DNA of 64,000 nt, taken from contig BEHT01000007.1 of the NCBI GenBank assembly GCA_002898575.1, forward strand, positions 23,273-87,272, read 5' to 3'. The notes under the pieces were generated by a model. It saw nothing but the letters and a program-made list of their open reading frames with translations. It was not told the origin of the DNA and searched no databases. Position 1 is the first letter of the stretch. Each line of letters starts with the position of its first letter. Origin of the DNA: a bacterium HR17. Lineage in GTDB: Bacteria; Armatimonadota; Fervidibacteria; Fervidibacterales; Fervidibacteraceae. Shown here one piece after another: positions 18,602-27,302 of the stretch. The position numbers and the translations under genes are program-made.

Positions 18602-19669
18602 TCACTGCCTCAGCAGTGGGCTGTGCCCAGAGAGGATCAGGTCACGCAGGGTCACGGCTGTGCCGGGCGCCATCTGGATGCCGACGCGGAAATGTCCCGT
18701 CGCCACGAACACCGTCTCGGTCAACCGTCCCAGAAGGGGGCGTTCGGCGTAAGGGCGCAAACCCGCCCACGCTGTGACAAAGGTCGCTTGCCTCAGCGCG
18801 GGCACCGCCCGCTGCGCCGCCGTCAGCAACGCAGTGACACCGGCTGCCGTCGTGCGCTTGTCGTAGCCGACGAACTCCACCGTCGCCCCGACCAGCACCC
18901 GACCGTCGCTGCGGGGCACGCAGTAGAAACCGCCCCACTCCACGATGGAGCGCAAAGGCGCTGCAAAGGTGTCCAACAACACCATTTGCCCCCGTGCCGG
19001 CATGACAGGGACATCCAGCCCCAGCAGCGCCCCGATCTCACCGGACCAACACCCTGCCGCGATCACTGCTGCGCCAGCGCTGACCTGCTCCGCACCTGCC
19101 ATCGCCTCAACATGGTTCTCGGCAGGTTGAAGGCGGATGACGGGCGAGTGGGTGAGGAAAACGACACCTCGTTGCATCGCCGCTACAGCTAACGCCCGCA
19201 CCAGACGCGGGTTGCGCACTTGGGCGTCCTCGTGCCACAGCACCGCTCCGATCGTCTCAGGGGTGACAGCGGGTTCACAGCGGCGTACTTCGTCAGCGCT
19301 CAACAGGGACACCGTCACACCCTGCTCTCGCAGGCGTTCTACGACTGTCCGCCATCGCTGCCATTCGCTCTCGTCGTCCAGCAGCATCAATCGCCCGCAT
19401 TGCCGCCATTCCGCGTCAATGCCCGTTTGCTTCTGCAACTCAGCGACCCATTGGGGATACAATTGCTGGCTGATGCGCCGCAGGGGGCTTAGCGGGTCTG
19501 AGTCGGGGCGTTGCGCGATACAAACGCCGGCACCCGCCCAACTGCTTTCCCGTCCGATCTCGCCCCGCTCCGCGACGACCACGCGCACCCCGGCTTTCGC
19601 CAGTTCGTAGGCGATGCCGCAGCCAATGATACCTGCACCAATGACCAGCACATCTGTTGTCAGCGCCAT
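18602..19669 (-). CDS. thiO: Glycine oxidase-like FAD-dependent amino acid oxidase
   Basis: FAD-dependent D-amino-acid/glycine oxidase family, which makes iminoglycine for the thiazole of thiamine. The Rossmann motif VLVIGAGIIGCGIAYELAKAG is near the N-terminus, followed by the GRESSWAGAG segment typical of ThiO. The C-terminal signature WAGLRPYAERPLLG and ATGHFRVGIQMAPGTA is present. No other thiamine gene is nearby, so the ThiO call rests on the sequence pattern. Start ATG 19669 places it 10 bases after the membrane-protein gene; an upstream TTG at 19696 would overlap that gene. Confidence 0.8.
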   Translation of the reverse strand: MALTTDVLVIGAGIIGCGIAYELAKAGVRVVVAERGEIGRESSWAGAGVCIAQRPDSDPLSPLRRISQQLYPQWVAELQKQTGIDAEWRQCGRLMLLDDESEWQRWRTVVERLREQGVTVSLLSADEVRRCEPAVTPETIGAVLWHEDAQVRNPRLVRALAVAAMQRGVVFLTHSPVIRLQPAENHVEAMAGAEQVSAGAAVIAAGCWSGEIGALLGLDVPVMPARGQMVLLDTFAAPLRSIVEWGGFYCVPRSDGRVLVGATVEFVGYDKRTTAAGVTALLTAAQRAVPALRQATFVTAWAGLRPYAERPLLGRLTETVFVATGHFRVGIQMAPGTAVTLRDLILSGHSPLLRQ

Positions 19670-19679
19670 ACCCAGTCTG

Positions 19680-20069
19680 CTACTCCCGTCGCCCAAACAG
19701 CATACTGCCGACCGCGTTGACGAGGCTGTAGAGCACCGTCATCCCCAGCGCTGCCCAAAAGTCCTTGACATGAAAGCCGCTGATAAGCCCGGTTTGCCCG
19801 ATGGCGAAAAAGACAAAGGCATTGAGAACCATGCCCGCGACGAAACTCGCCAGCCCCAACGTCAGCAAATTCAGGGGGAACGCCACGATGCGGAAGAGGA
19901 AAAGAGCGGGGCGGATGAAGGTTTGCGCCAACGCCAGCAGCAAAACGACGCCTGCCGCTGCCGCAAACCCCGCAATTTGCACCCGATCCCCGTAGACCCC
20001 CTTTGACAGCAAAAACAGCGCCAACGCGTTCCACACGAAGCGGTAAACGAGGCTTTGCACTGTGTCCAT
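19680..20069 (-). CDS. Phage-holin-family (PF04020-like) membrane protein
   Basis: A 129-residue protein with four hydrophobic segments and the family pattern of short loops (NALALFLLSKGV, GFAAAAGVVLLLALAQTFIRP, LNLLTLGLASFVAGMVLNAFVF, FWAALGMTVLYSLVN). The family name is historical; most members are chromosomal proteins of unknown function. The ATG at 20069 follows AGAGGTGG and fits the family start better than the longer frame. It is the first gene of a minus-strand run with thiO and the GHL6-like gene. Confidence 0.8.
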   Translation of the reverse strand: MDTVQSLVYRFVWNALALFLLSKGVYGDRVQIAGFAAAAGVVLLLALAQTFIRPALFLFRIVAFPLNLLTLGLASFVAGMVLNAFVFFAIGQTGLISGFHVKDFWAALGMTVLYSLVNAVGSMLFGRRE

Positions 20070-20209
20070 GACGGGCGACCACCTCTTCTCGGACCGTCGG
20101 CAGATTGTGCGGCACGAGGATGCCAGTGGCAAGGGCTCACAGGGCATGGCAGAATGCCTTGCGGCGACGCAGGTTCACCGTTTTAAACCCATGACGGGGG
20201 CGCACCGCC

Positions 20210-20911
20210 ATGAGCGTCATCACCATCAGCCGCGAGTTCAGTTGCGGCGCCAGCGAAGTCGCTCAACTCGTCGCCCAAGCGATGGGCTACGAGGTCGTGG
20301 ATAAAGAGTTGTTGACCCACATCGCGTTGGAAGCCCAAGTCTCCGAAGACGAAGTTGCCCGCTACGACGAAACGGGTATGTCGTCGTTGGAACGCTTTTT
20401 GCGGGCGTTGGTGCGCTTCGGGGCACCTGAAGACGCCCTCAGTTGGTCGCCGGGTCCGCTCCGTGAAAGCCCTTTTTGGCTGCCGCCTCCCGAACAATGG
20501 CGCAAGGAAGGCAGCCGTTTCCTTGACCACGAAGAGTGCCTGCGGTTCACGCAGGTCGTCCTGCGCAAGTTAGCCCAACGGGGGCGGGTCGTTCTTATCG
20601 GGCGAGCGGGCATGATGGTCTTGCGGGACATCCCGGCACTCCATGTCCGTCTGGTCGCCCCGGTGGAGTGGCGGGTGCAACGCTGTGCCGTTCACGATGC
20701 CCTCCCGTTGGATAAAGCCCGTCAAAAAGTCCTCGCTGAAGACAAACGCCGTGCCGACTACATCCGCCAGTTCTACAAGGTGGACTGGAACGACCCGACC
20801 CTCTACCACCTGACGCTGAATGTCGCCGACCTGGGCGTAGGGACGACCGCTGCCCTCATCATCGCCGCCGCCCAACATCTTTTCGGCACCTCCGCCAACA
20901 CCCCACCCTGA
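20210..20911 (+). CDS. Cytidylate-kinase-like family protein
   Basis: P-loop kinase-like protein of 233 residues. It opens with VITISREFSCGASEVAQLVAQ, which is the cytidylate-kinase-like pattern with a degenerate P-loop, then VVDKELL. A middle stretch VVLIGRAGMMVL and VRLVAPVEWRVQR with a later KARQKVLAEDKRRADYIRQFY lid is typical of the group (PF13189). These proteins are distinct from the true Cmk and their substrate is unknown. The stop is 12 bases from the convergent iorB stop. Confidence 0.78.
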   Translation: MSVITISREFSCGASEVAQLVAQAMGYEVVDKELLTHIALEAQVSEDEVARYDETGMSSLERFLRALVRFGAPEDALSWSPGPLRESPFWLPPPEQWRKEGSRFLDHEECLRFTQVVLRKLAQRGRVVLIGRAGMMVLRDIPALHVRLVAPVEWRVQRCAVHDALPLDKARQKVLAEDKRRADYIRQFYKVDWNDPTLYHLTLNVADLGVGTTAALIIAAAQHLFGTSANTPP

Positions 20912-20923
20912 TGAGATAAGCCG

Positions 20924-22552
20924 TCATTGGGGTGTCGGGCGAGGTCTTAGCCCTCTGCACCCAGGGGGCACGCCACTGGTGGGTTCGTTGTCCAACGCTG
21001 CCAACCGCTCAGCCGCAAACTGCCATGCCTTCGCAGTGCCCTGCGGTCCGCTCATCGTCAGCGCCAAAAATTGTTCGCCCAACGCCACGACATCACGCAA
21101 CGCCAACCCGCGCCGTTCCAACGCCGCCAAAAACGCCATGAACGCACGCCACGCCGCCAGTGTCTTGCGACGCGTTCGCCCGTAACCTCGCACCATTTCG
21201 CCGCTGCGGGCGATGAGGAACGCCAGGTCGTAATCGCGTTCCAGCGCCTGCCGCACCGCTTCCAACCACGCGGCGATGGCTGCCCACTCCCGCCGGAACC
21301 GTCGCGAATAGGGGCGCAACGGTTTGAGCCATTGCAACACCTTGAGCAGCAAGTAACCTGTCAGCGAACTCGTCTCCACGCGCAATTGTAACGCAGGTCG
21401 TCTCAACTCCTCGTCTTGGGAGGGTAACGGGGGCAATTCCGAGTCTTCCTTGTCCCATGCCCCTTGCCCTTCATCCCTCGTCCCGCCAAACGGCAAAAGC
21501 CCCGTCAACTCATCCCAATCGGGGCTGAAAAAGTCCACGACGCGGTAAACGGTCTCGTCGCCGATGCGGTGTTCGCAGCGCAGCCGTTCAAATCGCTGCC
21601 GTTGTGTCTTCAGTTGTGCCACGCGCACCGCATCTTCGTAAGCCATGCGCAACGCCAAGATGCGCGCCGCTTCCTTCGTCACCAGAAAATTGGCTTCCCA
21701 TTTGCGGTCACGCTCGTAAACCGCTTGAATGCCTTCAAGGTAGCGGGCGAAATAGCGGGCATCTTGGTAGTGGCACAGCCAACGGGCAGCGTGCCACAGC
21801 ACCGCCGCCAACTCATCGTCAACGCCGAGCCTTTCCATTGTCCGCTGCACTTCTGCTGGCAATTGCGGTTCAGGGAGCGTCGCCCATTCCTGAACGGCGG
21901 CATCGTCAACCGCTCGCAGTTGCGGCAGCCAATCGCGGTAGCGCAACCCAAACTCAAACGCCCGCACATTGAACGCAACGGCGACACCGTAACGCTCGAC
22001 GGCGTGCCGAAACGCTTCGGGCGGAAACGGCAACACTCCGGATGCTGCCAACGCCCCAAACAAAATCGCATTCGCCGCCCGCTCCGATAACCCCGCCAGC
22101 GCTGCCGCTTGCACCGCATCAAACGCGATGCAGCGTCGCGCTTGCTGCTGCAAAAATGGCAGCGCTTGTTCCGCTGTCATGAAACTCCCTTTAAGCGGCA
22201 ACTTTTCCTCAGTCGTTAAGACCCGATGGGTGGAACCGACGATGGCACCATCGTCAGCCAGATAACCGTCCCGCACTGCTCGCAGCAACTCCAACAACTC
22301 TAAGCCAACTAACACCTGCACCCTGCCTTTCTCAGGAAAAGGGGAAAAGAGCATCGTCTCTGCTGCGTCGGCGAAAAACTCAAGGTAGTAAACTGTCGCC
22401 CCCTCGCGCTGCGACAAGCCGGGCAAACCGACGCCGACGGGATAGTAGCCCCCCTCACGGGCGGCATCAAAGAGCCACTGCGAGAACAACTGTCCCCCTT
22501 GCCCGCCCACGGCTGCGACCAAAACGGTGATGGGTGTCTGCACCTTTGCCAT
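20924..22552 (-). CDS. iorB: Indolepyruvate:ferredoxin oxidoreductase, beta-type subunit
   Basis: Pairs with IorA to oxidise aryl-pyruvates to acyl-CoA with ferredoxin reduction. Residues 1-190 form the POR-gamma type domain, with VAAVGGQGGQLFSQWLFDAA and GLPGLSQREGATVYYLEF. The rest is an alpha-helical extension seen in long IorB proteins. The start ATG at 22552 follows GAAGGGAAG. A low-complexity stretch near residues 355-370 (GTRDEGQGAWDKEDSE) comes from the heptamer repeat at 21450-21484. iorA is 2 kb upstream on the same strand with other genes between, an unusual separation. Confidence 0.87.
   Translation of the reverse strand: MAKVQTPITVLVAAVGGQGGQLFSQWLFDAAREGGYYPVGVGLPGLSQREGATVYYLEFFADAAETMLFSPFPEKGRVQVLVGLELLELLRAVRDGYLADDGAIVGSTHRVLTTEEKLPLKGSFMTAEQALPFLQQQARRCIAFDAVQAAALAGLSERAANAILFGALAASGVLPFPPEAFRHAVERYGVAVAFNVRAFEFGLRYRDWLPQLRAVDDAAVQEWATLPEPQLPAEVQRTMERLGVDDELAAVLWHAARWLCHYQDARYFARYLEGIQAVYERDRKWEANFLVTKEAARILALRMAYEDAVRVAQLKTQRQRFERLRCEHRIGDETVYRVVDFFSPDWDELTGLLPFGGTRDEGQGAWDKEDSELPPLPSQDEELRRPALQLRVETSSLTGYLLLKVLQWLKPLRPYSRRFRREWAAIAAWLEAVRQALERDYDLAFLIARSGEMVRGYGRTRRKTLAAWRAFMAFLAALERRGLALRDVVALGEQFLALTMSGPQGTAKAWQFAAERLAALDNEPTSGVPPGCRGLRPRPTPQ
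21450..21484. repeat. Heptameric in-frame repeat block in iorB
   Basis: Five consecutive 7-base units on the plus strand: TTGTCCC, ATGCCCC, TTGCCCT, TCATCCC, TCGTCCC. They lie within the coding sequence and are read as a Gly/Asp/Gln-rich linker. Similar blocks occur in iorA, uvrA and the DUF255 gene. Confidence 0.75.
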
Positions 22553-22623
22553 CTTCCCTTCACCCGCCGTAATTATGGGTTCCGCTCCGTAGCGAAGAAG
22601 AAGCGGCAAAAATGTGTCCTAAG

Positions 22624-22730
22624 ATGCCGTGTTGAGGGTTTGGTCGGAGAGCGGCTCTCCAGAGCCGCCGCAACACATGGCATGAAAACCATAAGGGCGC
22701 GTCAGGAGACACGCCCTCCGAGGCACTGCC
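22624..22730. repeat. Intergenic double-hairpin repeat, copy 2 (inverted)
   Basis: Reverse-complement homologue of 2304-2410. Both palindromes are kept: GCGGCTCT with AGAGCCGC (22651-22668), and GGGCGCGTC with a GACACGCCC partner (22695-22717). Differences between the copies often leave the pairing intact. It lies just upstream of iorB. Confidence 0.75.
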
Positions 22731-22769
22731 AATGCGTTGCGTCGTCTCATCGCTTCATCGGCGGATATG

Positions 22770-23095
22770 TCAAACGCGGTTTGCCGTCCTTTTTTTGCGG
22801 ATGACGATGCGAAAAGGCTCCAAGCCCGCTGGTGTCGCCTGTATGTAAAAGTCCGATTGAGGCGACAAAAGTTCGTCGTCAGGTCAAAAGATTCATCGCC
22901 TGCCAACTGTCAACACCGCCGATGAGCACCCAGCGGGACCGAAACAACCCGCCCCCGTGCCAACTTGCGTGCCAAAGGTTGCCGCAATGGAGTAGTGTCT
23001 GCGTCGTTCGTCCATCCCTTCGCCTCAGTCAGTTGGGCAAAAGAGAGGGCAGCAAATGATGAGACCGCCATGACGATGACCGCAAGCCGCTTCAT
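22770..23095 (-). pseudogene. Decayed gene with signal-peptide start
   Basis: An open frame of 61 codons begins at 23095 with a good signal peptide (MKRLAVIVMAVSSFAAL) but ends soon after. Protein-like sequence then continues in two other frames: one reading GGGLFRSRWVLIGGVDSW, and after a further shift DDELLSPQSDF and LEPFRIVIRKK before a stop at 22770. At least two frameshifts are needed to join these, so I read it as a broken gene for an exported protein. No family is recognised. It could also be noncoding sequence with chance frames. Confidence 0.35.
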
Positions 23096-23191
23096 CGCCG
23101 CCCAACCCTATTAAGGGCGCCATGCGCCGTCGCTGTCCCGCTTGTTATGCACTGCTTTCAAGGAGCGCAACAGCCGTTAGAGTTTTGCCCC

Positions 23192-23677
23192 TTAATTGTC
23201 CTGCTCCTCCACCTTCACGCCTTCCTTCTGCAGCGCTGCCACCAAATCGCCGTAGCGGATGGCTGTCTTTTCGTCCCAAGTCACCAGCACGCCGCCCTTT
23301 TCTGCCTTCACCGTTTTAACTCCCTTGACACCTTGCAGCGCCTTTGCCGCTTTCTCCCTGTCCTTTTCAGCGATGGGCACAAACAGCGTTAGCCGAAAAG
23401 TGTGATGGCGACGGCGCACCTCCATCGGCAGCGCTGACAGAGGTGTTTTGGTTTCGTCCAACACGACAACGGCTCGCTTGTCCTTGAACGAGACGCCGGC
23501 TTTCTCTACGCCTTTTATGCCCTTCAGGGTTGCCTCCAACCCTGTGGCGCACCCATTTCAGGTCATCCCGTCTACGATGAAAGTGACCTTCACCCGTTGC
23601 GATTTTTGAGGCGTTTGCGCCGCTAATGTTGCGACCGTCAACGCAGCAGCGCTTAATATCCACAATGCACAGCGCAT
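23192..23677 (-). CDS. Selenocysteine-containing heavy-metal-associated domain protein, exported
   Basis: Reading from ATG 23677, which follows GGAGGTGAAAGGGCA, a signal peptide of about 20 residues leads into an HMA domain (RVKVTFIVDGMT) interrupted at codon 40 by TGA. The same frame continues NGCATGLEATLKGIKGVEKAGVSF to the end at 23192, 161 residues in all. The expected motif is GMTCxxC, so TGA replaces the first metal-binding Cys, giving MTUNGC. A stem-loop sits 13 bases after the TGA. A second HMA-like repeat lacking Cys follows near residues 85-160. Likely role: binding or transfer of a soft metal such as mercury or copper outside the membrane, as in MerP-like proteins. It is downstream of iorA and an O-methyltransferase gene on the same strand. 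A plain frameless reading would give only the last 115 residues. Confidence 0.82.
23525..23560 (-). promoter_or_regulatory. Bacterial SECIS-like stem-loop (HMA gene)
   Basis: After the TGA (23560-23558) come 13 bases, then the perfect 8-bp stem CAGGGTTG/CAACCCTG with a GAGG loop. The loop starts 21 bases after the TGA, inside the range used by bacterial SelB, and begins with G as usual. Confidence 0.8.
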
Positions 23678-23784
23678 TGCCCTTTCACCTCCGTTGTTCA
23701 TCAAAAATTGCCCGCTCTGCCATTGAAGCGACGGCTTATGTCAGTTCGCCAACACTCAACATCGGGGGCTAAAACTGCGAGCCT

Positions 23785-24417
23785 TCAACGCACTTTCATC
23801 GCCACGACCAAGCCATCTCGGATAGGCAGCAAGGTCGCGACAAAGTCGGGGTCGTTGAAAATCGCTGCCGTCGCTTTGCGAATGCCCTCGGTGGGAGGGC
23901 TGTGGTCGTTGGCGTCAAAGATGCGTCCGTGAAGGAGCATGTTGTCCAAAATCAGCAACCCGCCTTCCGCCAGTTTTGTCTTTGCGACCTCTACCGCTTG
24001 CGGGTAGTCCTGCTTTTCAATGTCCACGAAGATACAGCCGAAGCGTCCTTGCGTGCGGCGCAGCGTCTCAACGGCTTCGCCGACCGTGAACCGCACAAAC
24101 TCCGTCAATCTCATTCGCCCCAAGTAGTCCTGGGCTTTGCGCGACAACTCCTCGTCCCAGACGACATGGTGGACGACACCGCCTCCGTTATCGCGCACTG
24201 CCATCGCAAACCACGCCGTTGAGTAGCCGTAACCGCTGCCCATCTCAAACACTGTGCGCACTTTTGCCAGCCGGCATAACAGGTAACAACATTTGCCTGC
24301 CGCGCGGTCAATGATGGGAAAGCGCGTCTGGCGGGCGCTTTCTTCCATTTCCGTCAACACCGCATCGTCGTGCCGCGACAATTGCATCAAGTAATCCTGC
24401 ACTTGCTGCCAGTCCAT
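23785..24417 (-). CDS. Class I SAM-dependent O-methyltransferase
   Basis: Caffeoyl-CoA/catechol O-methyltransferase-like protein of 210 residues. Motif I is VFEMGSGYGYSTAWFA near residues 56-71, the acidic motif II is VHHVVWDEEL, and the metal-site Asp lies in GCIFVDIEKQDY with the later LILDNMLLHGRI. The ATG at 24417 has AAAGGAGGCGATGTGCG before it. It lies 66 bases after iorA, in the same run, suggesting a role in aromatic or CoA-ester metabolism, but the substrate is unknown. Confidence 0.88.
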   Translation of the reverse strand: MDWQQVQDYLMQLSRHDDAVLTEMEESARQTRFPIIDRAAGKCCYLLCRLAKVRTVFEMGSGYGYSTAWFAMAVRDNGGGVVHHVVWDEELSRKAQDYLGRMRLTEFVRFTVGEAVETLRRTQGRFGCIFVDIEKQDYPQAVEVAKTKLAEGGLLILDNMLLHGRIFDANDHSPPTEGIRKATAAIFNDPDFVATLLPIRDGLVVAMKVR

Positions 24418-24483
24418 CGCACATCGCCTCCTTTCAACCGCGCTATCGTTGGGGCACAACCTAGCAATGAGCGGAACACCGCT

Positions 24484-26658
24484 TCACACGCCGAGCAACC
24501 ATCGCCGCAAACGGAATTGCACTCGCTCCCACCACGACGGGTTGTGCACCCATTCCACACGATAGAAAGATGGGCACAGTTTGGCGGCGTGGGCGACCGA
24601 ACCGCACAACCCGCAGGCGACGCAAGTTTGCTCCGCTTGAACAACCATGTCTCGCTTGAGCGGGTTGGGCGACGGGCGCACCGAGAGGGACGGGCAATTG
24701 TTGTAGTGCAAACAACTGTGATCGCCGACGCACACGAGGGGGTCAACGCCGAAACGCGCTTCCACCACCCGCTTTCTCCCTTCTCGCCGGCGTTCCCGCT
24801 CTTTGCGCTCCCTGCGGTTGCGTTCCAACATGCATTCGCCCCGCACGATCAAAAAGCGCGGACCGAGTTCGGAAAGTTGCCATGCCTCTTCCAGCAACCG
24901 CACGACTTCACCGACTTCGTAAGGGTTGACGACTTTGACCCATCGTGCGCCCATGCCTTTTAGCGTCGCTTCAATGTCCAAGTTGCCCGCTCGCTCGCCG
25001 AGTTTGGTGCTGGGGTTAGGTTGATGCCCCGTCATCGCCGTCCAAAAGTTCTCCAAGACGAGCACGACGCAATCTTGCTTGTGATAGAGGGCGTTGCTGA
25101 TGCTCGTCGTTAACGCTTGCGCCCAAAAAGTGCCGTCACCGACGATGTAGATCGTCCGCTCCCGCGACAAAAAGGAACTTGCCAAACTGGACGCAAGGCA
25201 AGTGCCCATGCCCGTCACAGGTGCCACCAAATCCCGCAGGTAATAGATGCCCATGATGTAGCAGCCGATGTCCAGCACGATTTCCAATTTCACTTCAGGG
25301 TGCAGGTCGCGGAAAATTTTCAGCGCGGTCAACACTGCCGGGCGTTCAGGGCAACCCGTGCAAAAGTTAGGAAAACGCGGGACGACAGGCAACAACTCGT
25401 CAGTCGGGAGGGGAGACGGGGGACGAGGGACGGAAACGGCGGCGCTGGAACGCCCCAGAAATTTCGCCAACCCGTCCGTCACGATGTCCGTCGTCAGTTC
25501 GCCCGTTGTCGGCAGAAATGCGCTGCGGACGATGCGCCCCCTCCAACCGAATTGCTGGGCGATAGCGCGAATTTCTCGCTCCAACAGCGCGGGCTCGCCC
25601 TCTTCTACCACGAGCACTTCGTCTTTGCCGTCCAAAAATTCCGCCAGATCGTCTTCCACTAACGGGAACAACGCATGCAACGAAAGCAGCGGAACGCCGA
25701 AGGAAAAGGATGAAGGATGGGGCGCGAGAGACAAGGGAGGTGGGGAAGTTGGCAGAGTTGTGCTGTCGCTTCGCGAGTGGGCAGCGACGAACTCGCGGCG
25801 ATGAACTTGTGCTTCACCCAAACGCATCAGCGCCCGCAAAGCGACATTGAACAGCAACCCATGCACAATGACGCCTTTGCGCCCACCGTCGTCGTAGCGC
25901 TCGTTGATGCCGTGTTGACGGATAAAGGTTTTGGCGAGCGGGACGCGTTCGTGCCACTTTTCGCGTTCCTGCTGTTGCGTGAACGGCGGGATGGGAAAGC
26001 GGTCGGGCGTATGGTGCAACACTGCCAAAGGGTGATGCAAGTTGAATGCGGGTGGTTGATTCTCCTGCACTTGCAGCCAACCCTTCATGTTGCCGACGCG
26101 GGTGCGCACCAAAAAGAAGACTGGCATGCGGCAAGTTTCTGAAAGGTCAAAGGCAATACGGGTCAAACGGGCAACATGGTTCAAATCAGCTTTGGGGTCT
26201 AAGACGGGCGCGCCGAAGTTGTAGCCGTAAGGCAGCGTCTTTTGAGCGACCAAGGTGCTGTTGGCGCCGTAGTCCTCGCCGACGAAAATGACCGTCCCAC
26301 CCTGCACACCCGACGAACACACATGCGCCAAGGCATCGGCAGCGACATTCGTCCCGACGACTTTCCACGCGACCGCACCTCGCACGGGTGCGTTGACCGA
26401 AAAGCGCAGCATCGCTGCCGCTGCCGATTCGTTGACATTGTTGGCGACGAAAATGCCCATCGGTTTCAGGACCCGCTCTTCCGCATCAAGGAACGCATCG
26501 GTCAAGTTGGAAACGGGGGCACCAGGGTAGCCGCCGACATATGCCACACCGCTTTCCAGCAACGCCTTCAAAATCGCCAGACACCCATCCGCCCAAATGC
26601 ACCCGTCCTGCATCCGCAACTGCTCAATCTCGTGGGTGGGATAAGTCCGTCCCATCAT
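24484..26658 (-). CDS. iorA: Indolepyruvate:ferredoxin oxidoreductase, alpha-type subunit
   Basis: Thiamine-pyrophosphate enzyme that oxidises aryl-pyruvates. The N-terminal POR-type domain has GYPGAPVSNLTDAF and a NESAAAAMLRFSVNAPVRGAV stretch. The TPP domain follows with FCTGCPERP, GMGTCLASSLAS and VGDGTFWAQALTTSISNAL. The C-terminus carries a ferredoxin-like Cys cluster (CxxxxxCxxxxxC and CVACGLCG). Start ATG 26658 follows TTGGAGGTGGCG. Two linker stretches, rich in Pro and Ser (VPRPPSPLPTDE and SPPPLSLAPHPSS), are encoded by heptamer repeats and make the protein longer, 724 residues, than usual. Confidence 0.9.
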   Translation of the reverse strand: MMGRTYPTHEIEQLRMQDGCIWADGCLAILKALLESGVAYVGGYPGAPVSNLTDAFLDAEERVLKPMGIFVANNVNESAAAAMLRFSVNAPVRGAVAWKVVGTNVAADALAHVCSSGVQGGTVIFVGEDYGANSTLVAQKTLPYGYNFGAPVLDPKADLNHVARLTRIAFDLSETCRMPVFFLVRTRVGNMKGWLQVQENQPPAFNLHHPLAVLHHTPDRFPIPPFTQQQEREKWHERVPLAKTFIRQHGINERYDDGGRKGVIVHGLLFNVALRALMRLGEAQVHRREFVAAHSRSDSTTLPTSPPPLSLAPHPSSFSFGVPLLSLHALFPLVEDDLAEFLDGKDEVLVVEEGEPALLEREIRAIAQQFGWRGRIVRSAFLPTTGELTTDIVTDGLAKFLGRSSAAVSVPRPPSPLPTDELLPVVPRFPNFCTGCPERPAVLTALKIFRDLHPEVKLEIVLDIGCYIMGIYYLRDLVAPVTGMGTCLASSLASSFLSRERTIYIVGDGTFWAQALTTSISNALYHKQDCVVLVLENFWTAMTGHQPNPSTKLGERAGNLDIEATLKGMGARWVKVVNPYEVGEVVRLLEEAWQLSELGPRFLIVRGECMLERNRRERKERERRREGRKRVVEARFGVDPLVCVGDHSCLHYNNCPSLSVRPSPNPLKRDMVVQAEQTCVACGLCGSVAHAAKLCPSFYRVEWVHNPSWWERVQFRLRRWLLGV
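25404..25438. repeat. Heptameric in-frame repeat block 1 in iorA
   Basis: Plus-strand units TCGGGAG, GGGAGAC, GGGGGAC, GAGGGAC, GGAAACG. The coding strand reads them as Val-Pro-Arg-Pro-Pro-Ser, a linker just before the TPP domain. Confidence 0.72.
25704..25745. repeat. Heptameric in-frame repeat block 2 in iorA
   Basis: Plus-strand units AAAAGGA, TGAAGGA, TGGGGCG, CGAGAGA, CAAGGGA, GGTGGGG. Encodes a Pro/Ser-rich loop between the first and middle domains of IorA. Confidence 0.72.
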
Positions 26659-27153
26659 CGCCACCTCCAACGGCAGGTTGGCGAGCCGCTGAAAGCATAG
26701 CGACCTTGCCCGCTTTCGGCAAGGTGTCAAAACGAAAAATCACACGCCCCCGCACGCCCTTGCACAAATCCACGGTGACCCAAAACCCGGCGCCGAAAAT
26801 CAAACCGAGGAAGAAGGGCAACAGGCGACGGTCAACTTTTCCTCACCACATCCCTGCCGTGCGGGACAAAGGGCGCTCAGATTTTGCGACCCCGCTCGTT
26901 TGCAGGGGGTAATTGCATTAGCGGGAAGACCAACCGACCTTTCACGCTGCTGCGGGAACAGAAAAGCGGGAGGGTGTGGGTGCAAAATTTGCGCTCAATT
27001 GTTTTCAGGTGTCGCAAAGTAGAGCGGTCCTGTAAGGAGGAGCCGCTCTGTCCAGCCGAACAACGGGTTGCCTGCAGCGACTAACGCCATCGCGTAAACG
27101 AGCGTTAATTCAACGGGCGTCAAACTTTTGCCCCACGAATCAACACGGCGTTA
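26659..27153 (-). pseudogene. Remnant of a DUF6785-like membrane protein gene
   Basis: A stopless stretch near 26995-27153 encodes SWGKSLTPVELTLVYAM, then GPLYFATPENN, which matches the conserved region around the YFATPEN motif of the DUF6784/6785 family of large membrane proteins known from Armatimonadota and Planctomycetes. It stops at once and has no start. Further along, at about 26730-26830 in another frame, RRLLPFFLGLIFGAGFW resembles the family C-terminus. The middle of the gene is gone. The region between iorA and the gene at 27303 therefore holds a deleted, frameshifted gene rather than a live one. Confidence 0.5.
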
Positions 27154-27302
27154 ATGCCGATCCACTGTCCACACCACTTTGCTCTGCCATCAGCCTTATC
27201 CCTTCCTCAGCCGCTCACACAGCGAGGGCGAAGAGACTCACTCCCATCGCGCTTTACGCGCTTTACGCCATCCCATGCCTTGCACCGTGCCTTCAACAGC
27301 CT

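Noticed and set aside
17497..18777. Long plus-strand open frame of 426 codons
   Set aside because: It lies antisense to the GHL6-like gene, has no recognisable domains and a Pro/Arg-rich composition typical of a shadow frame in GC-rich DNA.
23558..23560. TGA in the HMA gene as a true stop or pseudogene mutation
   Set aside because: The frame is preserved on both sides, the TGA sits exactly at a conserved Cys, a stem-loop follows at the right distance, and a tRNA-Sec is present.
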